From Boswellia sacra (taxonomy: Eukaryota; Streptophyta; Magnoliopsida; Sapindales; Burseraceae), in NCBI GenBank assembly GCA_013180625.2, contig SNVD02007596.1, positions 124,001 through 188,000 of the forward strand: 64,000 nt of DNA. Reading direction: 5' to 3'. The translations under genes and the position numbers were made by a program. The notes under the pieces are model-generated. The model had not been told where the DNA came from and made no database searches. It saw only the letters and a program-made list of their open reading frames with translations. Positions 1 through 11,820 of this stretch are shown piece after piece (positions within the stretch are counted from its first letter, which is position 1; each line of letters opens with the position of its first letter).

Positions 1-2218
1 AATATGCTTTGGAATATTGAACCAATAATAATTGCTCCTTGCAGTTCCCTCATAATATGCCTAAATTTCTGCAGAAGAATCCGTATGCACCAATTGTACA
101 CTAATAAGTTTGAATTAAGAAGAAGATTTAAATGCTTCATAAACCAAAATCTCCTTGAATTATTCAAAAGAGAGTCATTACAAAAATATGAAAATTTTCA
201 ATTCCTATCTCTTATGGAAAACATTCTTGTAGTTTGAAATGGAGAAACTTTTTCAAAACACAAGAAGTTTTTCCTGATTTTGGAATAGCAGAGGCGTCTG
301 TGATAAAGATGATTAAACTCAGAGATGAATGGTATAACATTTATTTGTGTAACCGGACTTACATGTTCTGTGAGATTCCTATACTCCCGAGCATTTATGA
401 TAACAAGTGCTGGAGCCAAATATACAAATGAGCTCCCTTGAACTAATGGAAGTCGGGTCCCAAAGTAGGAATGCAATATTGTAGTAATGCCACTTATAAG
501 CAGCATTGTAGAAATCACTGTGGCAGTATCTTTCTGGCATCATTCAGGTAAGAGTATATTTATAAATATATAAATAACAGTCAACTTCTTAAATAGCATT
601 AGATGTCAAAGAACCCATAAGAGAAGATTCTTACATCTGTTCCTCCCATGGCTGGAACAATGATCAAGGGAATGAATATAAGTGAACCAGCTAATGATAA
701 GAAGTGCTGCAGGCCATAGTATATAAGTGCCACTACAGTAATATAACAATCAGATAAGAGTTAGGAAATAATACTCATTCTATAAGCTACTACGACTACA
801 ACAGATTCAGAAACTCAAGAATCTAAGGAACAAGTATGTAAGCATGAAAGTAATTATAGCTTAACATTTAGAAGGAAAAAATTATATGAAAAAAAGGTAT
901 CATTCAAAATATAACTAAATGCAGGTTTTATTGCAAGAAGGCATAACTAAAACTTATTTCTAGCTCATATGTTATTAAATGAGGGTATTAGAGCACTTTC
1001 AGAATTGTCCTCAAACATGGGCCAGCAAAGGTATGTAGTTGACAAAAATTTAACAGGCCTATTGTCAATATGAAAGTGTCACACAAAACATGAGTAAACA
1101 TCTTGCATAAATTTGTTTCTCCTTTATGTTCTGTTTTTTCTGGTTCATCTTTTACTTGCCTATGCTTAACAGAAAAATAGAATACTATCACAAAATTCAG
1201 CTGATCTACAGTGGTCACCGTTCCTCTCACCAAAAATAGTAAAAAAAAAAACTAGAGGTCCATTCTTTTTTGGATTAGTTCTTAATTAACATACTCCTCT
1301 CTCACCCTTAATCTACATCTACGTACGTAGACTACACTAATTTATTTTTCTAACAGTAGTTCCACATTAGCCTCACTACCAACAGTATAAAGTATCACAT
1401 TTAAGCTCCTCCACACCTAATCAACAATTTAGCCAGAAAATCAACCAGCACAAACAAAACAATAATTGCAATCCAATATTCAAAATACATCATAAAATTA
1501 AATTAAATGGCAAAAATGAAAGAAACTAACCGTGACCCGGATTATCCCTCAGTCCAAATCTCATTCCTGATTGTCTGATCCACCATCCATCAGCAGGCTC
1601 TTCACCACCTGGATACATATAAACCTGCTCATCTCCTTCCACTTTCTCTTCCTCCTTCTTGGGTGCAACCGGATTAACAGTTGGAACCTCATTTGCACTC
1701 CCATTGACAGTTCCATTTCCATTCACATGAGCAACACCATTCCTATTCAACCTCTCATCAACTTTCTCCTCCAAAACAGATTCATCTCTGATTCTCCTTC
1801 TCTCATCCACTCTTAGAGCTCCATCTCTGAACCCAAAAGCCCCGCCATTTCGCTCATTGCTTCTCACCTCATGCCCGAAACCGGTATCCGGTTCAATCTC
1901 CGAGCCTCTGCTGGGCCTAGTGCGGCCCAGAACAGGATCTATTTCAATCTTGGGCGATGACCCTCCTCCTGCTCTACCCTTCTCTATATCAAAACCAGAA
2001 CTATCAAACTTGTCACTCACACTTGTAGTGGTCTCTCCCGAGAAACTCGACACAAAACCAGTTCTTTTAGCCCAAGATCGCAACTCCTTCGGATTGTGAT
2101 CAGTTCTACGCACAAAAGGCTCCAGATTGGGCAACGCAGAGCCTAGTCTGGTATTGTTATCACGACTCTTTTGTTTCCTGCGCTCGTCTACGGAATCTGA
2201 GCTCGACCCAGTTTCCAT
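1..2218 (-). CDS. NAT12: nucleobase-ascorbate transporter 11/12-type, 5' part (truncated by window)
   Basis: A membrane permease of the NAT/NCS2 family, which moves purines, xanthine/uric acid or ascorbate across membranes; the substrate here is unknown. Coding pieces on the minus strand: exon 1 2218-1531, exon 2 732-635, exon 3 533-363, exon 4 from 68 off the window. All have AG/GT borders and agreeing phase. About 341 residues are visible. Residues 1 to about 225 form a hydrophilic, charged and Gly/Asn-rich cytosolic tail ending in GWWIRQSGMRFGLRDNPGH. This long tail separates NAT11/NAT12 from shorter NATs. Exon 2 encodes the first membrane segment (YYGLQHFLSLAGSL, then IVPAMGGTD). Exon 3 holds TRLPLVQGSSFVYLAPAL, a family hallmark, and exon 4 starts KFRHIMRELQGAI. 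The family's later NAT signature and C-terminus lie outside. NAT11 rather than NAT12 is possible. Confidence 0.93.
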
Positions 2219-2500
2219 TCCGGCTTGTTCTCAAATGGGTATTAACTTTTTCTCAAAAGTGGACTGCTAGGACAAAGATGGAGGAACAAAAGACTTCAAA
2301 AGTAAAATAAGAAACAATTGAAAGAGAGACAGAGAGAGTAGAAGCAAAGCAAGAGTGGATGGGATGATGGGTCAGTGAAGAGGTGTCGATGAGGAGTTAA
2401 AAGTAACATAATTAGCTTCAAAGCTTTGGGCATGTGACAATGGTGACTACCTTTGAGCAGTGTGGACTGAGCTGAGATTGAGATTGAAATTCGGGCATTT
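2219..2500 (-). promoter_or_regulatory. 5' leader and proximal promoter of the NAT gene
   Basis: Directly upstream of the NAT start codon on the minus strand, base composition is less AT-rich than further out, with purine-rich stretches around 2310-2340 on the plus strand (pyrimidine-rich on the gene strand), as is common for plant leaders. I see no clear TATA box, so the transcription start is not placed. AT-rich spacer begins past about 2500. Confidence 0.35.
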
Positions 2501-5500
2501 ATATTCTTACTTCATTTGTCATTGGACAAATTCCCTTATCTCCCTAAAGTTTAGAGAAAACTTTTAACTACTCAGACTTTACGAAATATCATTTTACCCC
2601 CCTGACATTCAAATTCTCGCGTGTTACACTAATATAAATAACAAAGAAAATATTATCACATAGCTTAGCTTGCTCTTTTATTAGTGTTTGAGTAATATTA
2701 TTTTTTAAAACTATCTCTACAAATTTTATAATATAAATTGATATGTTATGATTGAATTAAAATAGTAAATTTTAATTAATTAATTAATATAAAGATGTGA
2801 CAATCATTAAATATACCACGTAAATTTGTATATATGAGTTTATATAAATAGTTTATAAAAATAGGAAAACTCTTGATATTTTAGTGATTTGATCGATATA
2901 GAGCTTCATTGACTATATATAAAATATGTTAACGAGTATATAAATATATAAATATTATATAAAACTTGAAAGTGATTATAAGAAATCATTTGAAAATTTA
3001 AACAAATGTTTAAAATTTTTATATACTCATTTATATCTTTTATATTTATAATAAAAAATAATAACGTCAAAAGCAAATCTTTTGTAATCATTTGTAAGTT
3101 TTATATATATTTTTATAAATTTTATATAAGTTAATATATACTTATATTTGATGTATCTTGTATTCACAAAGGCATCAAGCTTGTATTTTAGGGGGAATAA
3201 TGAAACTTGTTAATTTTAAGGGAGGTCAACTGCTTCCTTTTTAAGTACAGACAGCTCGCTTGTTGCTCTCAAAGTTGTAGCAATCAAATAGATGTAATGA
3301 CTATAATACCCCTTACGGCCGTTGGTGACAGTGGCTTCTTATTAATGAAAAGCGTGGATGGGGACAGAACTGAAGGCGATCCTACGACGCAGCTACCTTT
3401 CCTTGCACACCTAAAATTGTCTATTTTTCAAGATAACTCTTGGTTTCATATGGAAAATTCAAATTTATATATAGAACTACTTTTGTGTCTACATGACATT
3501 TTATGTTCAAAATATAATTATAAAATCTTTAATGATATGTATTTAAATTAATTCGATCGTAAATTCTGTTTATTTTTATGAAGATTTTCTAATATCAGAA
3601 ACGTTGAAATTAGATACACTTCTAAATTAAAATTAAAAGTTTGGATTCACTCTTTCTGTCACATAAGCACTACACTTACCTTTATTTATTTGATAACTAA
3701 AACATTATTATTTTATTAGAGAATTAAACCCATCAAACCTCATAATAATCAATAATATATTTTTTTTAGTGATCTAGATTAAGAAAATGGAAAGTTTTTG
3801 TCAAACTTATTTTTCTTGTAATCTAAGGCTTTTTTCTTCAGAATTTTTTTTTTCTCTTTAAAAGAAATTCTCAATTCTTTCATCACTTTTGATTGAAATT
3901 ATAAACTTGAAACTTATTTTTATCTCTTTTTACAATATTTTCGAAAATTAGAAGTCAACTTTGCTGCAATTTTTTCTTTAGTTGACAGAGTTTTGTTTAC
4001 TTAGTTCAATTGTTAAACTATTAGTTGATCACCTCATCGTACAAGCAATACTGTAAATTTGTAACTAATATTATTTTTTACTGTCAATAAAATAATTAGA
4101 GTTTAATTAATAGATTTGGAAAAAAAAAAAAAGAAGATGAGTAACAGGCATCTTATTGTACCAAAAATATAGTAATTTATTATTATGTACTTCCTTGTAT
4201 TCTGCCTAACTAAAAGATAATTTTGTAATTATATTTTATTTAAATGGGGTGTTTACAATATGTTTTGGATTCACCTCACCTACTAGTGAAAACTCAATTT
4301 CATTTGATAAAACTTTCAAAACTTCATTGAATACAAATTTTATGAATTTTATATAAATTTAAGATGATTTTTAAAATAGTAATACTACATTACTACTATT
4401 TCTAAATAATTATCTTAAACCCAGTACCCCAATAGTACGTGGAATCAGTAATAAAAAAAAGTATTTAAATAAATTTCTGAATTAGACAAATGGGTTTAAA
4501 TAAAACAAAAACCAAAGAAAAGAAATTCACCAAAAGTTTCCTCAAACTTTACGGTCTTTCAGATTTGACTAATTGGGACAAACCGGGATGAATACGATGA
4601 CATGGATTTCGTAAATTTAAAGAATTTTCCATGAAAAGTAAGAGAGAGAGAGAGTGTGGGGAGCTTAATCAGAAAGATAAGCAAGCGTCGGTTATGATAA
4701 TGACAAGGTGGAAAACAAATGGCGATGGGGTCCCAAAGGAATTGATTAGATAAAGAACTTGAGAACACTCTCACTCACTCAAAAGTCAGGAGAGGGATCA
4801 TTGAGTCACATTTAGTTGGACTTTTGAGCTCAACTAGTAATTTACAATTAATTAAACTTGGTAATGTGCGGATTAATAATTCACATTATGTAGTCTTTGC
4901 ATATTCCTGGATTTGTATACGTAAAGATAAGATTGATTCATAGTTGGTGCTTCTGTTTGCTTCTTTATCACTACTTTAAGATGAGAAGCCAAGCACGCAC
5001 CTTTCAGGATTAGGAGGCGGGTCTCTATAACCATAAATATTTTGAAACTCCACTTCACATACCTAAAAAATTAAAGTTCAAACCACCTCAGAATCATTCC
5101 ACTTGTTAAACATCTTGTGAAGAAAGGATTTTTTTTCGTATAAGTAGGAAAATTTTAACCTTTTTTTTGGTTACATATAAAAATCTATTAACTATTCAAT
5201 GTTTTGTGTTCAATAAATTTCTAATGTATGAGTGTCACACCATATTATATTTGTAATGTGCTCTTTAGTGGTATCAGTATCTTGCATTATGTAGTTCAAA
5301 TTCACTTATTTATTTGTTTTGTAGTTCTCAAAGGCCAAAAAATACCAAATAATATAAATTTCATGTGGGCTACCATTTCAATTTCTTTTTATTTATTAAT
5401 TATCAATAACAAATCTTTGGATGTTTACTCTCAAATGGGTGCCATTGCTCATGCCTAGATGAAATCAGAACTAAACAAACTAATCATTATATGATATTAT

Positions 5501-5608
5501 TAATGTGTGTAAATTTTCTTAAAAATTATATAAAACTCATCAAACTCACATGTTTTAAGCAAATTTACATGGTCTTTGAAAGATTTAACATATATACTTA
5601 AGACATTT
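2501..5608. other. AT-rich intergenic spacer, no gene seen
   Basis: Long A/T runs and stop codons in all frames. The few open frames (for example 3207-3551 plus and 4559-4774 minus) have no family resemblance and no splice context. A short GA run lies near 4645-4660. I see no convincing gene, tRNA or complete transposable element here. Confidence 0.5.
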
Positions 5609-6511
5609 TTGGTGTGTAACACTGCATAATACTATTTTATAATATTGTATTAAATAATAATATACATGTGTTTGGTTATAATTTAACTAAATATTAATTT
5701 ACACAAAATACAATCATTAGATATATACACATTGTATTAAATTATATATAGTCAAACCACGATATTAGCATTATATAGTATAGTACTAATTCCAAAATTT
5801 CAAAATTATCCTTATAAAACTATATATATATATATATATAACAATACGCTTTAATTTTTTAAATTTTTTAAAAATAATTCATCATTTATTTACTAAATAA
5901 ATTATAAAATCCAATTTATTTTCTAAAAAATTAAAAAAGGGTTGTCGGAGGAGTCACCATCGACATCCATCGTCGACTGCTAGCCGTCAATAAGATGACA
6001 CATTCAACAACCTCGCCACCACCAAAATGCCAGTTAAAGTACGCTCTACTAGGATCCGTCGACGATATCGTTGTTTGAGCTAACGATTGTCGTACATCTA
6101 GAGATTAAAGTTACAGAGCCGGATGTTTGGTCGCCTTCTACAGCTAAAGAATACCTTTTGAGGCGATGAAAGTCATGATATTATATAGATTGTGTCACGC
6201 TGATCATTCTTAGCATGGCCGTGCCTTCAAACGCGTCGAAAAAATTTTCTGGCAAGTGATCCAACAGACATTCGACGATTGTCTGAAAAATTGCTAAATC
6301 ATTATTTTAAAAATAAAATAAAAATATATTTGTATATGTATATATATTTTTTAAAAAAAATTACTTTTTTTTTGTACAAATTAATACAATAAATAAATAC
6401 ATCAAACATAATATAATTTTTTACATAACATCATTTTTAATATTATACAATAATATTATAAAATATAATACTATATTATACTATATAATGTTACATATCA
6501 AATACACCCTA
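5609..6511. mobile_element. degenerate inverted-repeat element with GC-richer core
   Basis: The left edge (GGTGTGTAACACTGCATAATA from 5611) and the reverse complement of the right edge (AGGGTGTATTTGATATGTAA from 6510) resemble each other over more than 100 bases with gaps. They share GTAACA, TTTATAATATT and TGTTTG-type blocks. Between them lies a GC-richer island (about 5940-6290) flanked by AT-rich arms and a (TA)n tract. This is the build of an old non-autonomous DNA transposon. No clean target-site duplication was found and nothing in it codes for a transposase. Type unknown. Confidence 0.4.
5821..5840. repeat. (TA)10 microsatellite
   Basis: Twenty bases of perfect TA dinucleotide repeat inside the left arm of the inverted-repeat element. 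Confidence 0.95.
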
Positions 6512-7400
6512 TAGATACAAATTAAGACTACCCATCGTTATTTTAATAATCATAGCGTCATGAGAAAAATTGCATAATCTGATAGAAGAAAAAGAGGATG
6601 TCTTTAAGTGACAAATACCACTGATGACCAAATGCAAAAAGATTACTTTTTAAAACCATTTCTTTGGCTTCATAATTAATACCTCATTTAGTTGCCGTAA
6701 ACTTGAAGGATCATCTTCTAAGTGGGAAATAAATGTATAATATAATATTCAAGATCACTTCATAAAGAGTGAAAAAGTTTCATTTTCTTCGTCCAATACC
6801 TACACAACAAATCGTACAACAAAAAAGCCAACCAAAAAGTTCACCTTTTGATATCATACTTCATTTCTTCATGCTTTAAAAAAATAATAATAACACAAAT
6901 AAGAGAGGAAGAGTTGTAATTCAATCACAAAAGTAATGTCTATAAAACTGAGTTACAAAATCAACCTGCTAATTGAAATTGTAAAAAACCTAATTTGGGA
7001 TTTCACTAAGACTACATTCGATGCTTACCAAGAAAGGAACATTTATTACAAAAAAGATCCAAAAATTATACCTCAAGATCATTTAAAGCTGTACTCTGAT
7101 CAATTTTTTGCTTATATCCTTGTAAAGTATATGTATCGACCTTGGATCCTCTTCTCCTGTTTGTCTTCAACCAATCAGCCATCTTTAACAAAAGGATAAA
7201 AACTTCAGAGCCAGCATTGAAAGAAAACCATACCTCTCCCACAAATTTTCCTTTACATGTTCAACAAAATTGAGGAAAATAAAACTTAAGGAAACCTATC
7301 CATACGAGAGATTGAACGTCAAACTTAAAATTTTCAATTTTGAGCAAGTTCCACAGTGGTGGTCAGATTATCCTGCCCACTATTTATAACACACAGCATA
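6512..7400. other. AT-rich spacer with one short minus-strand open frame
   Basis: Mostly low-complexity A/T sequence. A 38-codon minus-strand frame at 7182-7066 begins MADWLKTNRRRGSKVDTY, directly after a pyrimidine-rich AG (acceptor-like) site. It is too short to call a gene and I recognise no family. It could be the last exon of an unrecognised transcript, or chance. Confidence 0.3.
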
Positions 7401-7710
7401 CATGACATCATGGTCATATTCAGATAAGTATTTTGCCACTCTCAACATGATAAAGTTTCAACTTATTTAGCATTACACAAGTCTCCCTTTATAATAGCTT
7501 GCTTGCCAGGCAAAAAAGTGAAGTTCACCATGAACAAGTTGTATGTTGAAACATGGCATTATGATCGTATTCAGATACCGAGTATTTGATATTCTCAAAT
7601 CATCAAATAGTTATACTTTTAGCGTTGCAAAAGTCTCCCTCTACTTTATAATAGCTTACTTGTAAGGCAAAAAAAGGGAAACTTACAATAACCAAGAAGT
7701 CTGTTGAAAC
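7401..7710. repeat. diverged tandem duplication, two units of about 150-160 bp
   Basis: Unit 1 (about 7401-7552) and unit 2 (about 7553-7710) share ordered blocks. These are a CATGG/ATGATC...TATTCAGATA start, a CTCAA..ATGAT/CATCAAA stretch, GCATTACACAAGTCTCCCT against GCGTTGCAAAAGTCTCCCT, TTTATAATAGCTT, AGGCAAAAAA, and a GTTGAAAC end. The units differ by many substitutions and small indels, so the duplication is old. No coding content. Confidence 0.75.
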
Positions 7711-9527
7711 AGTAACAAATACTATGGATCATTATATAAGTTCCATAATTCAATGCTTAGACCCAAAGTCCCACTCTAATATAATCAATCACTTCTGGTA
7801 ATATTACAACCTACTAAAGTACTTGCAAATGAAGCTCTTCAGTATCAATAAATGTTCAGATAGTTTATTATGTAGTTTATTATGAATCTAAACTCCATAA
7901 TTCACTAACACTTCATTTATTTTACATCAATAGTGATTCATGCCAACTTCAACCAGTAATTTTTTTTTTTTTTCTTTTGGGTACGAAACAAAAGAATTTG
8001 AATTGTTGATGAAGAGGTACGAAAACTGACCGGGTGTCCACAATAGCACAAAAGATAACCCTTTATGAAGATTAAAAAGAAAAAAAAGTTATACAACTAC
8101 GCATGCTCAATGTGAAACTGTGTGTTCAATTTAGAGAGTACACATACCACTTCTATCAAAAAATTATAGACATAACACTAGCATATACCACAAAGAATGA
8201 TAGGATACTCAACTGACGAGTTATTGCAGTGACATATTATAATGTTACATAAACAATTCAGAATTTCTCTTACTAATTTTCAAGATGGATGAACAAGCTA
8301 AAAGTCCTTCCTGATGTCACATTTTGGGTAGGCTTTATCCTACCACCATCATTTCAAATAAGAAGTGATATCCTTACTCAAGAAAGCCCTAATGATAAGC
8401 AAAAGTTCCAAAATACTTGTATTAGCAACATCCATCCTCTTAAGGTTCTATGATGCCACCACAGCAACTTGTGTTGTTCCCCGATATTGCAGTCATGTTT
8501 ATTAAAAGATGCTTCTTCCTTGATGAATGTTAAACTAGTGTTACCATAAAAGCAAAACATCTACAGCTTAGCACCCCGCCTGACTAATAAGGAAAATTAA
8601 ATTCAAATCATAGAGATTAAAGTTGTGAAATTCCTTACACTTGAATTATAAATCAGCAAATACTTTCCCTTAGTTGTTTCATACTGTTGTATTCCAATCA
8701 CTATTCCAATCACGTCAACGAAAGAAACACCAAACATAACTTCTTTTCCATTCTGCAGTGAAAAGAATGAACAAAAGCTAAAATGCCATGAACTGGGATG
8801 CCATGCTCCACTTCAAAATCGAAATAAGTCGACTACCCATTCTGACATATTTAAAGGCCGCTTCCTTCCTACCTTAATTCACAGTGACTCAATTTTTTTT
8901 TTTTTTTTTTAAATATGCAACAAACATCTGGTTGACACCAGCAAATCATCTATTTTTCAGTACCGCTGACTCGAAAATGAAAAACTCAGCTAACTGTAAC
9001 TCCAAATAATCATTCTTGGCTCTTCTTGTTAACCATTTTCTCCACTTCTACATGAAGTACCAAAATCGATTAACTAAACAAACAAAGAATCCATAAATCC
9101 TCTACTTAGCATTAATATACGAAATTAAGCAATTCTTCATTAGCAATGGCCTCAAGTAACACATAAATTAGCAATTACTCCACAAAGTGCATAGTCTAAC
9201 TTATCATTTGCCCTTATCAAACCTGAATTGATAAAATTAATTAATCTCTAAAATCACTCCAGTTCCAGAACTAAAGAGGAAAAAAGAAAATAAGATAAAC
9301 AAGAATCACAATCAAATAAGGAAATTATTTAATTTCTTTTTTTCTTTTTTTATTTTTTACATCATTAGTAGTAATAACTCATATCTATCACACATTACAA
9401 AAACCACAAAAACGACATTGCCTTTGAAAGAAACAAAGCGAAAACGACATTAAAAAACCAAGAAAAGGAAAACGAAATGCTATGAACAAGGACATTCTGT
9501 TAAAAATCAGCTGTAAGAGAATCCTAC
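7711..9527. other. intergenic or 3'-flanking region of the SKIP34-like gene
   Basis: Moderately AT-rich, with poly(T) tracts near 7960 and 8892-8910. Open frames are short and unrelated to any family I know (for example 8378-8560 minus). The last 150-200 bases before the SKIP34-like stop codon may be its 3' UTR. Confidence 0.4.
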
Positions 9528-9821
9528 TTAGCGCGGAAGCGAAGAGAAGAGCTGTGTCATATGATTTTGCTGCTCCAGGAAGCGTCGTTTGAGGTACGTT
9601 TCAAGAATTTCCATGACGGAGACGAACCGTTTCATTTCCTCCAGGCGGCGGTTGAGCTCCACTTCTCGAGCCCTGGCACGCTCCAGGCGCGCCTCCGTCT
9701 CGGCCAGGCGGTCACGCAGGTCCTCCACCACCAAAGCTCCGCCGTTCGGTGTCCGACGCGTTCGTGAGGGGGGGAATGGGTTGGGTGACAGGGATCGTCG
9801 GTGAAGGTGACCGTAACACAT
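9528..9821 (-). CDS. SKIP34: small SKP1-interacting-partner 34-like protein
   Basis: Single-exon 97-codon frame. The protein begins MCYGHLHRRSLSPNPFP. It then has a charged helical stretch from about residue 30 (VVEDLRDRLAETEARL, then RAREVELNRRLEEMKRFVSVMEILETYLKRRF) that reads as a coiled coil, and ends LFSSLPR. I recall this architecture from Arabidopsis SKIP34, a small protein isolated as an SKP1/ASK interactor. No F-box is visible, so a role as an SCF substrate receptor is not shown. The frame is GC-rich and Arg/Glu-rich against very AT-rich flanks, which supports real coding. The start at 9821 is the first Met and matches the family N-terminus as I remember it. The assignment rests on recall, not on a search. 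Confidence 0.62.
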   Translation of the reverse strand: MCYGHLHRRSLSPNPFPPSRTRRTPNGGALVVEDLRDRLAETEARLERARAREVELNRRLEEMKRFVSVMEILETYLKRRFLEQQNHMTQLFSSLPR

Positions 9822-10320
9822 GATTGCGGTGGACTTTGATCTGCTGATGAATGAATCAAATGGTCTGGAGTTTAGAGTGAGATTTTGGCAGGATCTATAA
9901 TTGTTGTCGGCTCATTAATCTGGGCCGTTGGATCTCAGAAATGGATAAATTTCCCTCAAATAAAATTGTAATATTCCACATATAAACTATTATTCTCCCA
10001 AAATCAATGGAATAATTACAAGATTTGCAAGGCATCAATCCTTGTTAATATTATTTAACCAAAAAAAATCGATCCTTCGATAATTTCCTATCACATTAAT
10101 TTTAACATGTATACAAATTTATATATAAAAATAATATTTACTTTTCAATTTTAAATTTTTATTTTTAAAATTTAATACAAATATATAATTATTTTTAAAT
10201 TTTTACAATTTAAAAAATATCATAAAATTGATATCAATTTAAAATATATTAATAAGCGTGAATTTTTAAAAAATATTTTTAAATTTTGAAACAAGCGTAC
10301 CCTTAAAAGTTTTGGGATCA
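9822..10320. other. SKIP34-like promoter side and AT-rich spacer
   Basis: The first 100 bases upstream of the SKIP34-like start are the probable leader and promoter. From about 9950 the sequence turns very AT-rich with no open frames of note. Confidence 0.4.
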
Positions 10321-11820
10321 ACTGCGCTGCAGCGGGAGTATGGTACACTCCCCTGATGTTTGTTCGAGACAAAGGCCAAAAATTTTGGGATTAGAGAACA
10401 TGCACTAAACTATCGACGCACCGTCGTATGTGCTTAAAGTTTTAGAGGTATTTTAGAATTTATTCCAATCTCTTTGTTTTTGTTATTATTATTATTTTAC
10501 ATTTACAAGTTAACCTATAGTTTAATGACTGTAGTAGGTTAACAAGCATACCCATCACACTAGAACCGGTGGACAATTAGCTAGAAGAATAGCAAGAGTT
10601 GAACCATCATACACGTGCGCTGTGAAAGAAGCCGCACGATGCCGAAGGAGGAATCTGAGCTTATAGTCTTATTTATTCAAACCCGGTCCATGATAACGTT
10701 ATGGAAAGGTTCACGAAAGCGGAAGTCTTTGACGCTCGAAAGCCTAAGCCCGACAGTGCCCTCCAAGACATTTAAAGATAAGGTAGTTCCTCGAAAGGCA
10801 TAAAAAAAAGGCATGGAGTAAGCATCCTGCCAGTATTTCTTGCGCCCTAGTCGAAACTTTCTGCGGTTGCCATGTCTAACCCTCTTTGAAAGAGTAAGGG
10901 GCCTTGCGGGAGCAATTCCAGAGCTACCTGAACACAGTCTTTTCTTGATTTCGTGCACGAATAAATAAAACACCCGGAATTCACTTCACATTTAGCATTA
11001 GTCTTTCTCGATGGGATGAAGACAAGGAACTCACAGATGCCAAGATCTTGACTTACTAGAAAAGGTATCCCACCCAATAGTCAAAGCGGAAGGGGATGAC
11101 TTTCAGCTTTGACATGAGAATTGCAATATTCATCTGACTCTCGTACCATGCTTGTTAGAGAGGGACTGTCGTATCCCGCAGATAATGCCTTCGGACCAAT
11201 CCAGATGCGCCCCGTTAACATTATATTTGCATGCATGTTCAGCACACGTACCTTGATTGGTCCGAAGGTATTACCTCCCGGCATGACAGATTCTCTCTGT
11301 CTGTTAAAGTTAACAGTTTAACAAATTAATAACACAAGAAGAGAGTGTGCGGTGTCTTCGAAGCATTAGAGTGCAGTCAGTAAGAGAGCATCTGAGCATG
11401 TGATCAATATGCACGCTGATGTGGTGCTCTCTCATTGCCTTGTAGGCACCACAGGCTCTCCCTTGCACAAGAGGACAAATCAATCACATTATAATTACCA
11501 CGTGATATCCAAAAACTGCGTAGCAACAATCTATGAAATAATCTGTCATGATCTAGAGGCAATGTCAGCCAACCAGCGAATGCGTCATACACATTGACGT
11601 AACGCATTTTGGTTGATTGAAAGGTGTTATCTCTTAGACATGATAGACCTTCTCGTAATATGCAAGTTGAAGGCTACTAAGCATTTTATGGTCAGAGACT
11701 AAGAGGAGTTGCCAGGATCGATCACACTGCGTTGAAAGACGGTTCACCGCGTCAACCATAGGCTATCCGCCAAACCATAAAAGGTCCACACCTGTTAAAC
11801 TCATCAAAACCGTAGGTTTA
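10321..11820. other. compositionally anomalous, hairpin-rich block (possible organelle-derived insert)
   Basis: Within flanks made largely of A and T, this block is clearly GC-richer, and its short open frames on both strands resemble no protein family. From about 10590 to 11100 the texture (dense in CGAAAG, GCCTAAGCCCG and GGGATGAAGACAAGG type words, no long A/T runs) resembles plant mitochondrial non-coding DNA, so a nuclear insertion of mitochondrial DNA is my leading guess. It holds several inverted repeats: near 10333-10356, a large one at about 11147-11310, near 11420-11455, and near 11570-11614. Origin is inferred only from composition. A decayed transposon cluster is the alternative. 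Confidence 0.4.
11147..11310. repeat. quasi-palindrome of about 165 bp with 14-bp perfect core arms
   Basis: CCTTCGGACCAATC at 11188-11201 is the exact reverse complement of 11255-11268. The pairing continues imperfectly outward (AGAGAG..CTGTC..CCCG/CGGG..TAAT on both arms) and inward to a TGCATGCA centre near 11228-11235. As a result both strands read similar peptides (FGPI..R..N). Such a structure would form a cruciform or a long RNA hairpin. Confidence 0.75.

Noticed and set aside
3207..3551. 114-codon plus-strand frame in spacer
   Set aside because: No family resemblance, no splice or promoter context, AT-rich tail.
5040..5100. GTTCAAACC word suggestive of a tRNA B box
   Set aside because: No A box at proper spacing and no cloverleaf can be drawn.
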